Shown: positions 45,048 through 53,435 of the stretch, one piece after another
Layout: every line of letters starts with the position of its first letter
Position numbering within the stretch: the first letter of the stretch is position 1
NCBI GenBank assembly: GCA_005954745.1
Contig: CP040678.1
Location: forward strand, 1,364,001 to 1,428,000
DNA from: Halostella pelagica
GTDB lineage: Archaea > Halobacteriota > Halobacteria > Halobacteriales > Natronoarchaeaceae
Reading direction: 5' to 3'
DNA length: 64,000 nucleotides
Notes under the pieces: model-generated
What the model was told of the DNA's origin: nothing
Databases searched by the model: none
What the model saw: only the letters and a program-made list of their open reading frames with translations
Position numbers and translations under genes: made by a program

Positions 45048-46310
45048 TTATCGAAGCTCGTCCGCTCGCCCCCGGGCCAGCGAAACGATTTCCGGGCGGC
45101 CGGTGAACGCGACGGAGACCTCGTCGCTCGCGTAGTCGACCGTCTCGACGCTAGTGCGGTCGTACAGCCAGGAGACCAGGCTCATCGCGTCGTCGCAGTT
45201 CGGGACGGTGAGTTCACATCGCACCGCGGGAAGTTCGGCCGCGACCGCCGAGGCTAGGTCGTCGATCCCCGACCCTTCGAGGGCGCTGATGGCGACAGGG
45301 TCGCTCCAGTGATCGGCGAGCGCGTCCCGCCGGTCATCGAGGGCGTCGTCGTTTGCGATATCGACCTTGTTCAGCGCCGGGACGACCGTCCCGTCGACGT
45401 TCCCGTCGAGGACGCGCCGGCAGGTGTCGACGCGGTCGCGGAACGCGTCTATCGGTGCGCTGGCGTCGACGACGAGGACGACCGCGTCGGCGTGGTACGT
45501 CTCCGATAACGTTCCGTGGAACGATTCGACGAGGTCGTGCGGGAGGTCGTCGATGAGGCCGACAGTGTCGGTGAGCAAGGCCCGGCGGCCGTCGAGAGTC
45601 CCCCGGCGGGTAGTCGTCTGTAGCGTTTCGAACAGTCGGTTCTCGACCGACGCCGTCGCGTCCAGATCGTCGTGTGCCGGGTCGACGGCGTCGACGGAGA
45701 GGTCGTCGGCCAGTCGGTGCAACAGCGTCGACTTGCCGGCGTTCGTGTAGCCGGCGATGGCGACCAGTGAGAACCCACGGTCGTGGCGCTCGGACCGCCG
45801 TTTCGCGTGGTCGTCGGCGATGTCGTCCAGCGCTCGCTTCACCCGGTCGATCCTGGAACGGACGTCGTTGAGGCGGGTCCCCTTCTCCGCGGCGAGGGTC
45901 ATCAGATGGGGATCGCCCTCCTCCTCGATGCGGGGGAGTTCGTACTCCAGCGACGCCAGTTCGACCTGCAACTTCGCGCGACGGGTCGCCGCCCGCTCGG
46001 CGAAGATGTCGAGAACGACCCGGTGTCGGTCCGCGACCCGGGTGCCGTCCGGACAGGCGTCGACCAGTGCCGTCGACTGTTTCGGAGACAGGTCGTTGTC
46101 GACGACGACCGCCTTGGCGCTCGTTTCCGCCACCAGACGGGCTAGTTCATCTACTTTCCCGCCGCCGAAACAGGTGCCGGCGTCCTCGGCCCGTCGTTGC
46201 GTTATCTCCCCGACAACGTCGTATCCTGCGGCTTCCGCGAGCCCCCGGATTTCCGTCGTCTCCGCCGGTCCGTCGTCTACGCGTTTCGCGAGTACGGCTT
46301 GTCGTGTCAT
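45048..46310 (-). CDS. hflX: HflX-type ribosome-associated GTPase
   Basis: The product is 420 residues. The N-terminal HflX domain (CFGGGKVDELARLV, VVDNDLSPKQ, DRHRVVLDIFAERAATRRAKLQVELASLEYELPRI) is followed by a GTPase domain with G1 GYTNAGKST, G3 TDTVGLIDDLP and G4 NKVD. HflX binds the large ribosomal subunit and helps rescue stalled ribosomes. The frame opens at 46460, but the ATG at 46310 (MTRQAVLAKRV) begins the conserved sequence. Confidence 0.93.
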   Translation of the reverse strand: MTRQAVLAKRVDDGPAETTEIRGLAEAAGYDVVGEITQRRAEDAGTCFGGGKVDELARLVAETSAKAVVVDNDLSPKQSTALVDACPDGTRVADRHRVVLDIFAERAATRRAKLQVELASLEYELPRIEEEGDPHLMTLAAEKGTRLNDVRSRIDRVKRALDDIADDHAKRRSERHDRGFSLVAIAGYTNAGKSTLLHRLADDLSVDAVDPAHDDLDATASVENRLFETLQTTTRRGTLDGRRALLTDTVGLIDDLPHDLVESFHGTLSETYHADAVVLVVDASAPIDAFRDRVDTCRRVLDGNVDGTVVPALNKVDIANDDALDDRRDALADHWSDPVAISALEGSGIDDLASAVAAELPAVRCELTVPNCDDAMSLVSWLYDRTSVETVDYASDEVSVAFTGRPEIVSLARGRADELR

Positions 46311-46632
46311 TCTGTGGTTTGTGTGTCCGTGTCGCTTCGAAAGCGGTACAGCAACCCCGCGGCGCTGACAGTAAGAACGGCTTCCACGTCGGTGGCGAAC
46401 GATTCCCACGTCGGTGCAGTCGCTGGGGATGACAGACGGAACCGTCACACGGACCCGCAACGGCCGCTCGCGGGCGTAAGTCGTGCGACGGTCAGAAACG
46501 GAGACTGATGAGCATCGGCGTAGTCGTACGAACGACGAACGGGGTCAAAGCTCTTGGGTGGGCATGGTACTGTATGGCGTGGTCGTGGTGATTCGTCGGT
46601 GACGTAGTTGCGACGCCTCGCCGGTGGCTCGT
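46311..46632. other. Gap without supported gene
   Basis: These 322 bp separate hflX from the GMC oxidoreductase gene. ORFs in it have poor composition. It should contain the hflX promoter and the 3' end of the oxidoreductase transcript. No strong hairpin was seen. Confidence 0.4.
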
Positions 46633-48228
46633 TCAGAGCGCCTCGTCGACGTGGTCGGCCGCTTTGAGCGCCAGTGCGGCGATGGTGAGCGTCGGGTTCA
46701 TCGCGCCGCTGGTGACGAAGACGCTGCTGGACGGGACCCAGAGATTGCCGAGGTCGTGGGTCCGGAGTTCGGGGTTCACGACGCTCTCCGCGGGGTCCGT
46801 CCCCATCCGCGTCGTGCCCATGTGGTGAAACGCGGGACCGGTGTTTTCGGGGCCGACCGACCACTCGATGTCGACGCCGAGTTCGGTGAGTACGTCGCGC
46901 TGGATCTCGTTGGCGCGGCGGAGGGTGTTTCTCGTCCGGTCGTCAAGCGACCACTGGATCTCCGGTACCGGGTTGCCGTGGTCGTCGGTGACGGACGGGT
47001 CGAGCGTCACGCGGTTCCGTTCGCGCGGTCGTTGGCCGGCCAGCGCCCCCATGGCGACGTGACCTCCGTAGCCGTCCCGCAGGGTATCGAGGAGGTCGTC
47101 TCCCCACTCGTCGCCCGAGAGCGCCATCTCGACCGGCGAGGGGCCGGCGTAGTTGAGAAACTCCAGTTTGAACGGACCGACGTCCTCGTCGGCCTCGTCG
47201 TAGAACTGGTGGGACTCGCTGGTGATGAAGCCGACGTGGTTCTGTCGCGTCGGTTCGTCCAGCGTCCCGCCCATCCCGGCGAAGAGGTGGTCCATGAAAC
47301 ACCGGCCGACGAGGCCGCTGGAGTTGGCGAGGCCGTCTGGATATCGCTCGGAGGCCGAGAGCAGGAGCAGTCGGGGTATCTCGACGCCGCCCGCAGCGAG
47401 GACGAACGCCCTGGCCTCCTGGGTGTGTTCCCGGCCGTCGGGCGTGGCGTAGACGGCAGACTCGACGCTGTCGCCGGCGGCGTCGTGGACGAGACGCTGG
47501 ACCGGGGCGCGGTCGACGACCCGGACGCCCTCGTTTTCGGCCTTCCGGACGTGGACGTCGGCGCTGTATTTCGCGCCAGAGGGACAGACCGGCTTGCAGG
47601 TGCCGAACCCGACGCACTCTCCGCGGTCGTCGTACGGCTCTGAGTTCCGAGCGTTCGGCACGGAGTGCATCGCGATCCCCAGATCGTCGCAGGCCTCGGC
47701 GAACAGCGAATCGCTGTAGGAGGGGCGGAACGCGGGCATCGGGAACGGCTCCTCGCGCGGTGGCGCGAAGGGGTTGTCGGCAGCGCCCGCGACGCCCAGT
47801 TCCGACTCCGCGGCGGCGTAGTACGGTCGCAGGTCGTCGTACGCGATCGGCCAGTCGTCGCCGACGCCCGTCCGCGACGCCAGTTCGAAATCGATCTCGT
47901 GGAGGCGCATGACCATCCCCTGCCAGTGCAGCGTCGATCCGCCGACACCTTTCACGCGTGCGCTGTTCAGCGGGTACTCAATTCCGCCGGACGACGAGTA
48001 CGCGTCGCGGTCGCCGCCCATCTCCCAGACGTCGAGCGGTCCGTGTCCGGGCCGGATCGACCGCTCCATGCGCTCCTCGCGGTCGGCCGGGTCGAACCGT
48101 TCGCCTGCTTCGAGGACGACAACGTCGTACCCGCGTTTTCCTAACTGGTGTGCGACAAGCGCACCGGCCGGCCCCGCTCCCACTACGCAGACGTCGGCGC
48201 GGTCCGAGGGCGTGCGGTCGCCGCTCAT
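46633..48228 (-). CDS. GMC-family FAD oxidoreductase (gluconate 2-dehydrogenase large-subunit type)
   Basis: The product is 531 residues. The FAD-binding motif is VCVVGAGPAGALVAHQLGKRGYDVVVLEAGE; the GMC region KGVGGSTLHWQGMVMRL follows. A Cys-rich stretch (CVGFGTCKPVCPSGAKYS) and the C-terminal active-site-like HHMGTTRMG and SGAMNPTLTIAALAL fit gluconate-2-dehydrogenase/sorbosone-type members. It oxidises a sugar or alcohol and probably passes electrons to the membrane. It overlaps its small-subunit gene by four bases and shares its regulated promoter. Confidence 0.9.
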   Translation of the reverse strand: MSGDRTPSDRADVCVVGAGPAGALVAHQLGKRGYDVVVLEAGERFDPADREERMERSIRPGHGPLDVWEMGGDRDAYSSSGGIEYPLNSARVKGVGGSTLHWQGMVMRLHEIDFELASRTGVGDDWPIAYDDLRPYYAAAESELGVAGAADNPFAPPREEPFPMPAFRPSYSDSLFAEACDDLGIAMHSVPNARNSEPYDDRGECVGFGTCKPVCPSGAKYSADVHVRKAENEGVRVVDRAPVQRLVHDAAGDSVESAVYATPDGREHTQEARAFVLAAGGVEIPRLLLLSASERYPDGLANSSGLVGRCFMDHLFAGMGGTLDEPTRQNHVGFITSESHQFYDEADEDVGPFKLEFLNYAGPSPVEMALSGDEWGDDLLDTLRDGYGGHVAMGALAGQRPRERNRVTLDPSVTDDHGNPVPEIQWSLDDRTRNTLRRANEIQRDVLTELGVDIEWSVGPENTGPAFHHMGTTRMGTDPAESVVNPELRTHDLGNLWVPSSSVFVTSGAMNPTLTIAALALKAADHVDEAL

Positions 48229-48764
48229 CGCGGCCCTCGCCGGTACGTGTCGGTGCCGCCGGGATGGCCCTGCGGGTTCTCGATCCCGACGAGTTCGCCC
48301 CCTGTCGGGGAGGTGTACAGCGCGTACAACAGTTCGTTCACGACGAAGTAACGGATCCGTTCGGCGTCGGTCCCGGTCGGGTCCGGGTCCGCCGCGTCGA
48401 CGCCGAGTTCACGGAGGTGCGCCTCGCGCTCCGCGCCGTCCAGCGAGAGGAACTCGGCGTCGCGCCACGTTCGCGCGCGCTCGTCGAGCGTTACGAGCGC
48501 GGCCCGGACGGACTCCCTGTATCCGTCCCGGTCCGCGGCGCGTCCCGCGACGTACGTTTCGACGAACTCGCTGACGCCGTCGAGTTCGGAGGGGTAGACG
48601 ATCCGCGCAACTGCAACCAATAGGTCACGCTCTCGCTCCGGCGTCAGGTCGCGTCCGTCGTCGGGTAACTCCGAGAGCGACCGGTGAAGCCCCGCAACGC
48701 CGACCCCCGCGACGACACCCCCGGAGCCGAGCGCGGCGAGGGCGTCGCGTCGTGTAAGCTCCAT
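48225..48764 (-). CDS. Gluconate 2-dehydrogenase subunit 3-type Tat protein
   Basis: The product is 179 residues. A Tat signal (MELTRRDALAALGSGGVVAGVG) is followed by a helical domain typical of the small subunit of gluconate 2-dehydrogenases (RDLLVAVARIVYPSELDGVSEFVETYVAGRA...YFVVNELLYALYTSPTGGELVG). The signal may carry the cofactor-loaded large subunit outward. It is the first gene of the pair; a TTAGG/CCTAA operator lies 12 bases upstream. Confidence 0.87.
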   Translation of the reverse strand: MELTRRDALAALGSGGVVAGVGVAGLHRSLSELPDDGRDLTPERERDLLVAVARIVYPSELDGVSEFVETYVAGRAADRDGYRESVRAALVTLDERARTWRDAEFLSLDGAEREAHLRELGVDAADPDPTGTDAERIRYFVVNELLYALYTSPTGGELVGIENPQGHPGGTDTYRRGPR

Positions 48765-48775
48765 TTTCAGGTGAA

Positions 48776-48789
48776 TTAGGCAAACCTAA
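48776..48789. promoter_or_regulatory. Palindromic operator TTAGG-caaa-CCTAA
   Basis: This perfect 5-base inverted repeat with a 4-base spacer lies 12-25 bases upstream of the ATG at 48764, just after a TATA-like ATAAGTTTT (reverse strand, around 48789-48797). A nearby CAGGTGA adds a partial third half-site. The arrangement matches the site at 16847, suggesting control by the same metal-responsive (DtxR-like) regulator. The control of a sugar dehydrogenase by such a site is unusual. Confidence 0.65.
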
Positions 48790-48863
48790 AACTTATGCCT
48801 TGTCGTTTTGCTGTCGGGCGCGGCGACGACAGTGTGGGCGGAAGAATGGACAGTCCCGGCGGC

Positions 48864-49595
48864 TTACGGTTGCCGGACGCTGTGTTCTAGCGTTCCGACC
48901 CCCTCTATCTCGACCGCCACGCTGTCGCCGTCGGTGAGCGGGCCGACGCCTTCGGGCGTCCCGGTTGCGATCACGTCGCCTGGTTCAAGCGTCATGTACG
49001 TCGTGATCTCGGCGACGAGTTCGGGCACCGAGAATATCTGCCGGTCGAGTGCGGAGTCTTGGCGCGTCTCGCCGTTGACCCGGAGTTCGACGCTGGCGTC
49101 GTCGGGCACCTCGTCCGGCGTCGCCAGAACGGGGCCCACCGGCGCGGCCCCGTCGAACGCCTTTCCGCGCACCCAGTTTTGCTCCCGACGCTGGTCGTCG
49201 CGGTTCGAGACGTCGTTCAGACAGGTGTAGCCGGCGACCACGTCCATCGCGTCGTCTTCGGCGACGTTGCGACACTGTTCGCCGATCACGACGGCGAGTT
49301 CTGCCTCGTGTTCGATATTGTCTTTCCCGGCAGGGAGCGTGACGGTATCCCCGTGACCGGCGAGTGCGTTCGGCGGCTTGAGAAAGAGAAGCGGGCGATC
49401 TGGCAGGTCTTCGCCCCGTTCTTCGGCGTGTCGGGCGTAGTTGCGGCCCACGCACACTATCTTCGACGGTTCCGATGGGGGTAACACGTCTACCTCGTCG
49501 GAGTCGTACGTCTGTCCGCCGAAAACGACGCCGTTGGCTGTCCACTCGCCAGTTCGAACTGCCCCGGCAGGGTCGCGGAATCGAACCCGTTTCAT
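48864..49595 (-). CDS. Fumarylacetoacetate hydrolase (FAH) family protein
   Basis: The product is 243 residues. The FAH catalytic domain is clear: KIVCVGRNYARHAEERGE, FLKPPNALAGHGDTV, metal-binding Glu residues in IEHEAELAVVIG, CLNDVSNRDDQRREQNWVRGKAFDGAAPVGP and GDVIATGTPEGVG. Members hydrolyse or decarboxylate acyl-pyruvates and related diketo acids in aromatic or sugar-acid breakdown. The substrate is uncertain. Monocistronic, with promoter in the 107 bp toward the M14 gene. Confidence 0.92.
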   Translation of the reverse strand: MKRVRFRDPAGAVRTGEWTANGVVFGGQTYDSDEVDVLPPSEPSKIVCVGRNYARHAEERGEDLPDRPLLFLKPPNALAGHGDTVTLPAGKDNIEHEAELAVVIGEQCRNVAEDDAMDVVAGYTCLNDVSNRDDQRREQNWVRGKAFDGAAPVGPVLATPDEVPDDASVELRVNGETRQDSALDRQIFSVPELVAEITTYMTLEPGDVIATGTPEGVGPLTDGDSVAVEIEGVGTLEHSVRQP

Positions 49596-49702
49596 GTTTC
49601 GTCAGTCGTGCGTCGGGGGGTAAGTGTTTGCGGAAGACGTAGCTACGTTTCCATCGAGAGGGAGAAAAACTATCATCCGCGGCGTCGGAACCACTCTATC
49701 GT

Positions 49703-52483
49703 ATGGACAGAGACCCTCCCCGACCACCGTTCGACAGCCTGGATCGACGGGCGTTCCTCGGTGCGACGGCGACGAGCGCCGCTCTCTCGCTGGTCCCCTC
49801 CACCGCGGCGAGTGAGACAGCCGCGGACGAATCGGCGGTAGCGGCAGACGAACCGACGATATCGAACAGTCTCGCGTACGCGTACGAGGTCGCGGGCGAG
49901 AACACGACGATTCCGACGCTGATCGAACTCGACGACGTGTCCGCGCTGGCAACCGTCACCGAAGTCGACGCGGCGTTTCGAACGCTCACGGACGGCCCGG
50001 TCGCGGCACACGCCGACCTCTCCCCGGGCGATATCGACGAAGTCCGGACCGTCGACGGTGTGAAGTCGATGCGGTACGTCCGCGGGTCGAACCCGTTCTG
50101 GGTCCTCGGCGAGTATCCCGACGGGATCTTTCCCGCGGCGAGCGACAGCCGGGATTTCATCAGTTACGACCAGGCCGTCGACGGCCTGGACCTGCTCGAA
50201 CACCGCAACTCCGACCGACTGCGAGTCCGGACGGTCGGTCGCTCCCCCGGCGTCGACGACGAACTCGACGCCCAGGTTCGAGCGCGTCCCGTCCGGATCG
50301 CCGAGTTGACGAACGGCGTCCGCGACGGTGACTCGTTCCCCGACAGGGAAACCATCGCGTTCGTCTGCTCGATCCACGGCGACGAACGCTCCGGCGCGGA
50401 GGCCGCGCTACGACTGATAGAGGACGTGCTGGCCGACGACGACGACGACCTCGGCCGCCTGCTGGACGATGTCGCGCTCCTGTTTCTCTTCCCCAACCCC
50501 GACGGGTGGGTTACGCGGTTGCCCTGGTCGAATTTACAGAGCGGGGCCGATCCGTTCGACACGTTCATGCGACAGACCGGAACCGGCGTCGACCCCAACC
50601 GACAGTATCCCACAGTCGGCTACGTCGACCCGCAACACCACCCCGCCGAACCGAACGGGATCGATCTGCGCGACGACGGGGACGGTACCGGAGGGATAAC
50701 CGACGCCGGATCGGCTTCGGCCGGAACCCATCCCGGCCGCGACCGGCTCGCCGTCGACCGGGACGTGACCGAGGAGTACCTGAAGACGGTCCCGGACTCG
50801 CTTTCCGTCGCGGAACGGCTCCGCGCGTACGACGTGTCGTACTTCGTGGACTTACACGGGATGTACGGGTCGGAAGCGTTCGTGAAGGGACTGGTGATGA
50901 ATGGCGAGCAGTCCCCCGCGGAACTCGCCGACCTGCGGGCGCTGAACGAACGCGTCGACGACGTACTCTCGGAGTCCATCGGTCCGCTCATCGAGGAGCG
51001 ACGCGACACGCTCGAAGACGTAGCCGCGGGAGCGCGCGGTCCCTCCACCGTTCCGGAACGGGCCTACGAGTACGGCACTATCGCCGACACCATCGACTAC
51101 ACGACCACCGGCGGACTGTCGACCTGGGCCGGACATCCCCTTGAGATGGGCGGTCTCGATGCGACGACGATATCGTTCGAGATGACGTTCGACAATCGCC
51201 TGAACAGAGTGATCACGTACCATCCCGAGATAGTCGACCTTCAGGTCGCGGCCTACCGGCGCGTCATCGAGTCCACCGCCCGCCACGCCGTCTCCTCCCC
51301 TGACCGAGCGGTCCGGGGCAACGATACGACGACGGGATACGTCACGTCCCCGTCGCTCGTCCGCCGTTCCGCCGATCTGCCCCACGAAACGGCCGGGGAG
51401 ATGACGACCGAGAGGGACGGGGCAACGGCGAGCGGATCGAAAGCGGCCGAAACCGAACTCGTCGAGCGACGGGAAACCGCGTCCCTCGACTCCGGCGACG
51501 CCGAGACGCTGGCGTTCGACCTGCCCTCGGCCGCTCGGTCTGTGTCCGTCGATATCTCGGCGACGGGCGGTAGCGCGCCGGCCGCCCGACTCGTCGGTCC
51601 AGAGGGCGATGTCGTCCGATTCGCCGACAGCGCGGCGTCGCTCGCCGGCGAACGCTGGGTCGTTTCCGACCCCTCGGGCGGCGAGTGGGCGGTCAGGCTG
51701 GCGACCGGCGACGAGGACCCCGGCGGCGCGACGCGAGTTCGGGCCACCGGTGTCGTCACCGACGGCAGTCCGCCCGACCCCGAGCAGGCTCTCGGCTACC
51801 GACAGCGCCCATACGAGGCGACGCCGTTCGAGTTCTTCGAGGTGTACGAGTCGGTGCTTGACGGCGGCGAGACGACGGCGCTCACCCCCAACGACGTTCG
51901 GGACGGCGCTCTGGTCGACGGCGGTGACCCCGCGGTCGACTCGCTGGTCGTGATCCACGACGACGCGGCGGACGAGAGCTACGTCGACGCACTAGGCTCC
52001 TACGTCGACGCCGGCGGAACGCTACTCGTCACCGACGCCGGAACGCGACTGCTCGGCGGCCTCGACATCGCGGCGGTCGATGGGATATCGTCGGACGACG
52101 TTACCACGCTGACGAACCCGCTCTCGCTCGTCGGCTGGAAGTACGACGACCACCCGCTCCTCGACGGCGTCCGGGACGTCCAGCAGGAGCTCTGGACGTC
52201 GCCGTCGCTCGGGTACGCCGTTCAGGGTCAGGTTCCGTTACACGGCGTCAGCGCCGATGCCGTGGAGGAAGCGGGGGGAACAGTAGCGGCGGAACACGGC
52301 TCCACCGCGACCGTGGGATCGCTGGGTGACGGAGCTATCCACTTCGTCGGGTCGCTCCTGCCGCCCGCCACGCAGGAGAACCTCCATCCCTTCGGCGTCC
52401 ACGACTACGCGGTGACTACGCTGGGGACGACGCTTCTCGCCAACGCGGTCGGACACGACCCGCCCTGGGCGGACGGATCGTGA
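49703..52483 (+). CDS. Tat-exported M14-type carboxypeptidase with C-terminal GATase-like domain
   Basis: The product is 926 residues. A Tat signal (LDRRAFLGATATSAALSLVP) precedes an M14 zinc carboxypeptidase domain: His225-x-x-Glu228 (IHGDERSG), the third zinc ligand in VDLHGMYG, and the catalytic Glu in ISFEMTFDN. A loop (about 290-360) is longer than usual. From about 590 there is a beta-sandwich segment (ETLAFDLPSAARSVSVDISATGG), and from about 740 a GATase/ThuA-like domain (DSLVVIHDDAADESYVDALGSYVDAGGTLLVTDAG). It likely degrades peptides outside the cell. Confidence 0.88.
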   Translation: MDRDPPRPPFDSLDRRAFLGATATSAALSLVPSTAASETAADESAVAADEPTISNSLAYAYEVAGENTTIPTLIELDDVSALATVTEVDAAFRTLTDGPVAAHADLSPGDIDEVRTVDGVKSMRYVRGSNPFWVLGEYPDGIFPAASDSRDFISYDQAVDGLDLLEHRNSDRLRVRTVGRSPGVDDELDAQVRARPVRIAELTNGVRDGDSFPDRETIAFVCSIHGDERSGAEAALRLIEDVLADDDDDLGRLLDDVALLFLFPNPDGWVTRLPWSNLQSGADPFDTFMRQTGTGVDPNRQYPTVGYVDPQHHPAEPNGIDLRDDGDGTGGITDAGSASAGTHPGRDRLAVDRDVTEEYLKTVPDSLSVAERLRAYDVSYFVDLHGMYGSEAFVKGLVMNGEQSPAELADLRALNERVDDVLSESIGPLIEERRDTLEDVAAGARGPSTVPERAYEYGTIADTIDYTTTGGLSTWAGHPLEMGGLDATTISFEMTFDNRLNRVITYHPEIVDLQVAAYRRVIESTARHAVSSPDRAVRGNDTTTGYVTSPSLVRRSADLPHETAGEMTTERDGATASGSKAAETELVERRETASLDSGDAETLAFDLPSAARSVSVDISATGGSAPAARLVGPEGDVVRFADSAASLAGERWVVSDPSGGEWAVRLATGDEDPGGATRVRATGVVTDGSPPDPEQALGYRQRPYEATPFEFFEVYESVLDGGETTALTPNDVRDGALVDGGDPAVDSLVVIHDDAADESYVDALGSYVDAGGTLLVTDAGTRLLGGLDIAAVDGISSDDVTTLTNPLSLVGWKYDDHPLLDGVRDVQQELWTSPSLGYAVQGQVPLHGVSADAVEEAGGTVAAEHGSTATVGSLGDGAIHFVGSLLPPATQENLHPFGVHDYAVTTLGTTLLANAVGHDPPWADGS

Positions 52484-52569
52484 TCCGTGTGAATCACCAC
52501 CAAAACCGCCCGCCGCTGGCGACTCCGGAACGGAACCGTTAAGTTACAGTGACCGAAAATCCCGGATGC

Positions 52570-52644
52570 GCTCCGTTGGTGTAGTCCGGCCAATCATTTC
52601 GGCCTTTCGAGCCGATGACCTGGGTTCAAATCCCAGACGGAGCA
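52570..52644 (+). tRNA. tRNA-Glu (anticodon UUC)
   Basis: The cloverleaf is readable. Acceptor stem GCTCCGT (52570) pairs with ACGGAGC, with discriminator A at 52644. The anticodon stem TCGGC/GCCGA encloses the loop CTTTCGA with anticodon TTC. The T arm is CTGGG-TTCAAAT-CCCAG. The CCA is not encoded. No intron is seen. Its 3' end serves as an integration target, because it is repeated downstream. Confidence 0.95.
52625..52644 (+). repeat. tRNA 3'-end copy 1 (att core)
   Basis: TTCAAATCCCAGACGGAGCA is the T loop and acceptor end of tRNA-Glu. An identical 20-base copy lies at 52770. Such duplication marks integration of a tRNA-targeting element. Confidence 0.75.
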
Positions 52645-52697
52645 CTTTTCAAGCGGAACGTAGCAACGCGGAGTGGAGCGAAGAAAAGCGCGTACGC

Positions 52698-52789
52698 TCT
52701 GGGATTTGAACCACGCGAAGACGTTCCTGCTCGCTCACTTCGTTCGCTCGTGGGCTGCGACTTCTCTGATTCAAATCCCAGACGGAGCA
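52698..52789. repeat. Second att copy plus inverted tRNA fragment
   Basis: TTCAAATCCCAGACGGAGCA recurs at 52770-52789, 145 bases after the tRNA copy. Between them, TCTGGGATTTGAA (52698-52710) is the inverse complement of part of the same sequence. The 125 bases between copies are too short for an element, so this is likely a scar of past insertion and excision. Confidence 0.65.
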
Positions 52790-53050
52790 TACCCTTCTGC
52801 GTTTAGATGTCTAGACGAACTTCGATAGCACCCGCTTTCTATCAGTACGTGATCTACCTTCTGGGAGTCATGGAATATTCTCGAAGACAGGCTTCGCGGA
52901 CGTCGTCTACAGCGGGCCATATGAATTTCTACCAATATCGAATCGTGACACGGTTCTCTGCCGAGTAGGTGTCTGGAGTGACGAGTAATTTGTAGTATGT
53001 CTTTTAGAGTATGAAAAGCTATATTTTTCTTCCTACTGAAGGAGATTATA
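52790..53050. other. AT-rich edge of the island
   Basis: From about 52790 base composition falls sharply. No gene of convincing length was found up to 53050. A reverse-strand frame at 52771-53181 spans it but has random-looking composition and overlaps the forward genes. AAAAGCTATATTTTTC (about 53017-53032) is a plausible promoter for the genes that follow. Confidence 0.45.
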
Positions 53051-53110
53051 ATGTCCGAATATCGAATTGATACTGAAGGCTTTGCCAGGTATATCGTGTC
53101 TACGGGGTGA
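53051..53110 (+). CDS. Possible 19-residue leader peptide ORF
   Basis: ATG at 53051 to TGA at 53110 encodes MSEYRIDTEGFARYIVSTG. GAAGGAG about 7 bases upstream is one of the strongest Shine-Dalgarno matches in the window, unusual where leaderless genes dominate. It ends 7 bases before the next gene start. It could be a leader peptide that couples translation, or the remnant of a truncated gene. Confidence 0.35.
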   Translation: MSEYRIDTEGFARYIVSTG

Positions 53111-53117
53111 ACTGGAT

Positions 53118-53435
53118 ATGAGTAACACTGGTGATCAAAAGTACTATATAAAATACACCAATGTCGAGGATGGAATTGCAAGATTCACTCTCTATAAAAA
53201 CAACACGGCAATTCGTGGGTTCAACGAGCGTATTGAAAACGTTCCTGACGAGTACGACATAGGTGATTACTTCTCTACACAGATCAACTCTAAAGAGCCT
53301 GATGAGACCTATTTCAGCCCCGAGAACCTCGACTTCGATCCAGAATTAACCGAGCAAAAAAGAAACGAGAACGAAGAAGTGATCGATGAGTTCAAACGGT
53401 TACAATCATCTGCTGAAAAAGAATTAGAAGAATGA
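53118..53435 (+). CDS. DUF3006-like small protein, partner of the MBL gene
   Basis: The product is 105 residues from ATG 53118 (MSNTGDQKYYIKYTNVEDG). The pattern VEDGIARFTLYKNNTAIRGFNERIENVPDEYDIGDYFSTQI resembles DUF3006, a short beta-barrel domain often encoded next to ComEC-type metallo-beta-lactamases. A charged C-terminal helix follows (ELTEQKRNENEEVIDEFKRL). It overlaps the next gene by four bases, so the two are co-translated. Function unknown. Confidence 0.6.
   Translation: MSNTGDQKYYIKYTNVEDGIARFTLYKNNTAIRGFNERIENVPDEYDIGDYFSTQINSKEPDETYFSPENLDFDPELTEQKRNENEEVIDEFKRLQSSAEKELEE

Noticed and set aside
46311-46460. N-terminal extension of HflX to 46460
   Set aside because: The added 50 residues are Arg/Val-rich and unlike HflX, whose conserved sequence begins at the ATG at 46310.
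52681-52789. Closely spaced repeats after tRNA-Glu as a possible small CRISPR array
   Set aside because: There are only two direct copies plus an inverse fragment, all derived from the tRNA 3' end. No regular spacers exist and no cas gene was found anywhere in the window.
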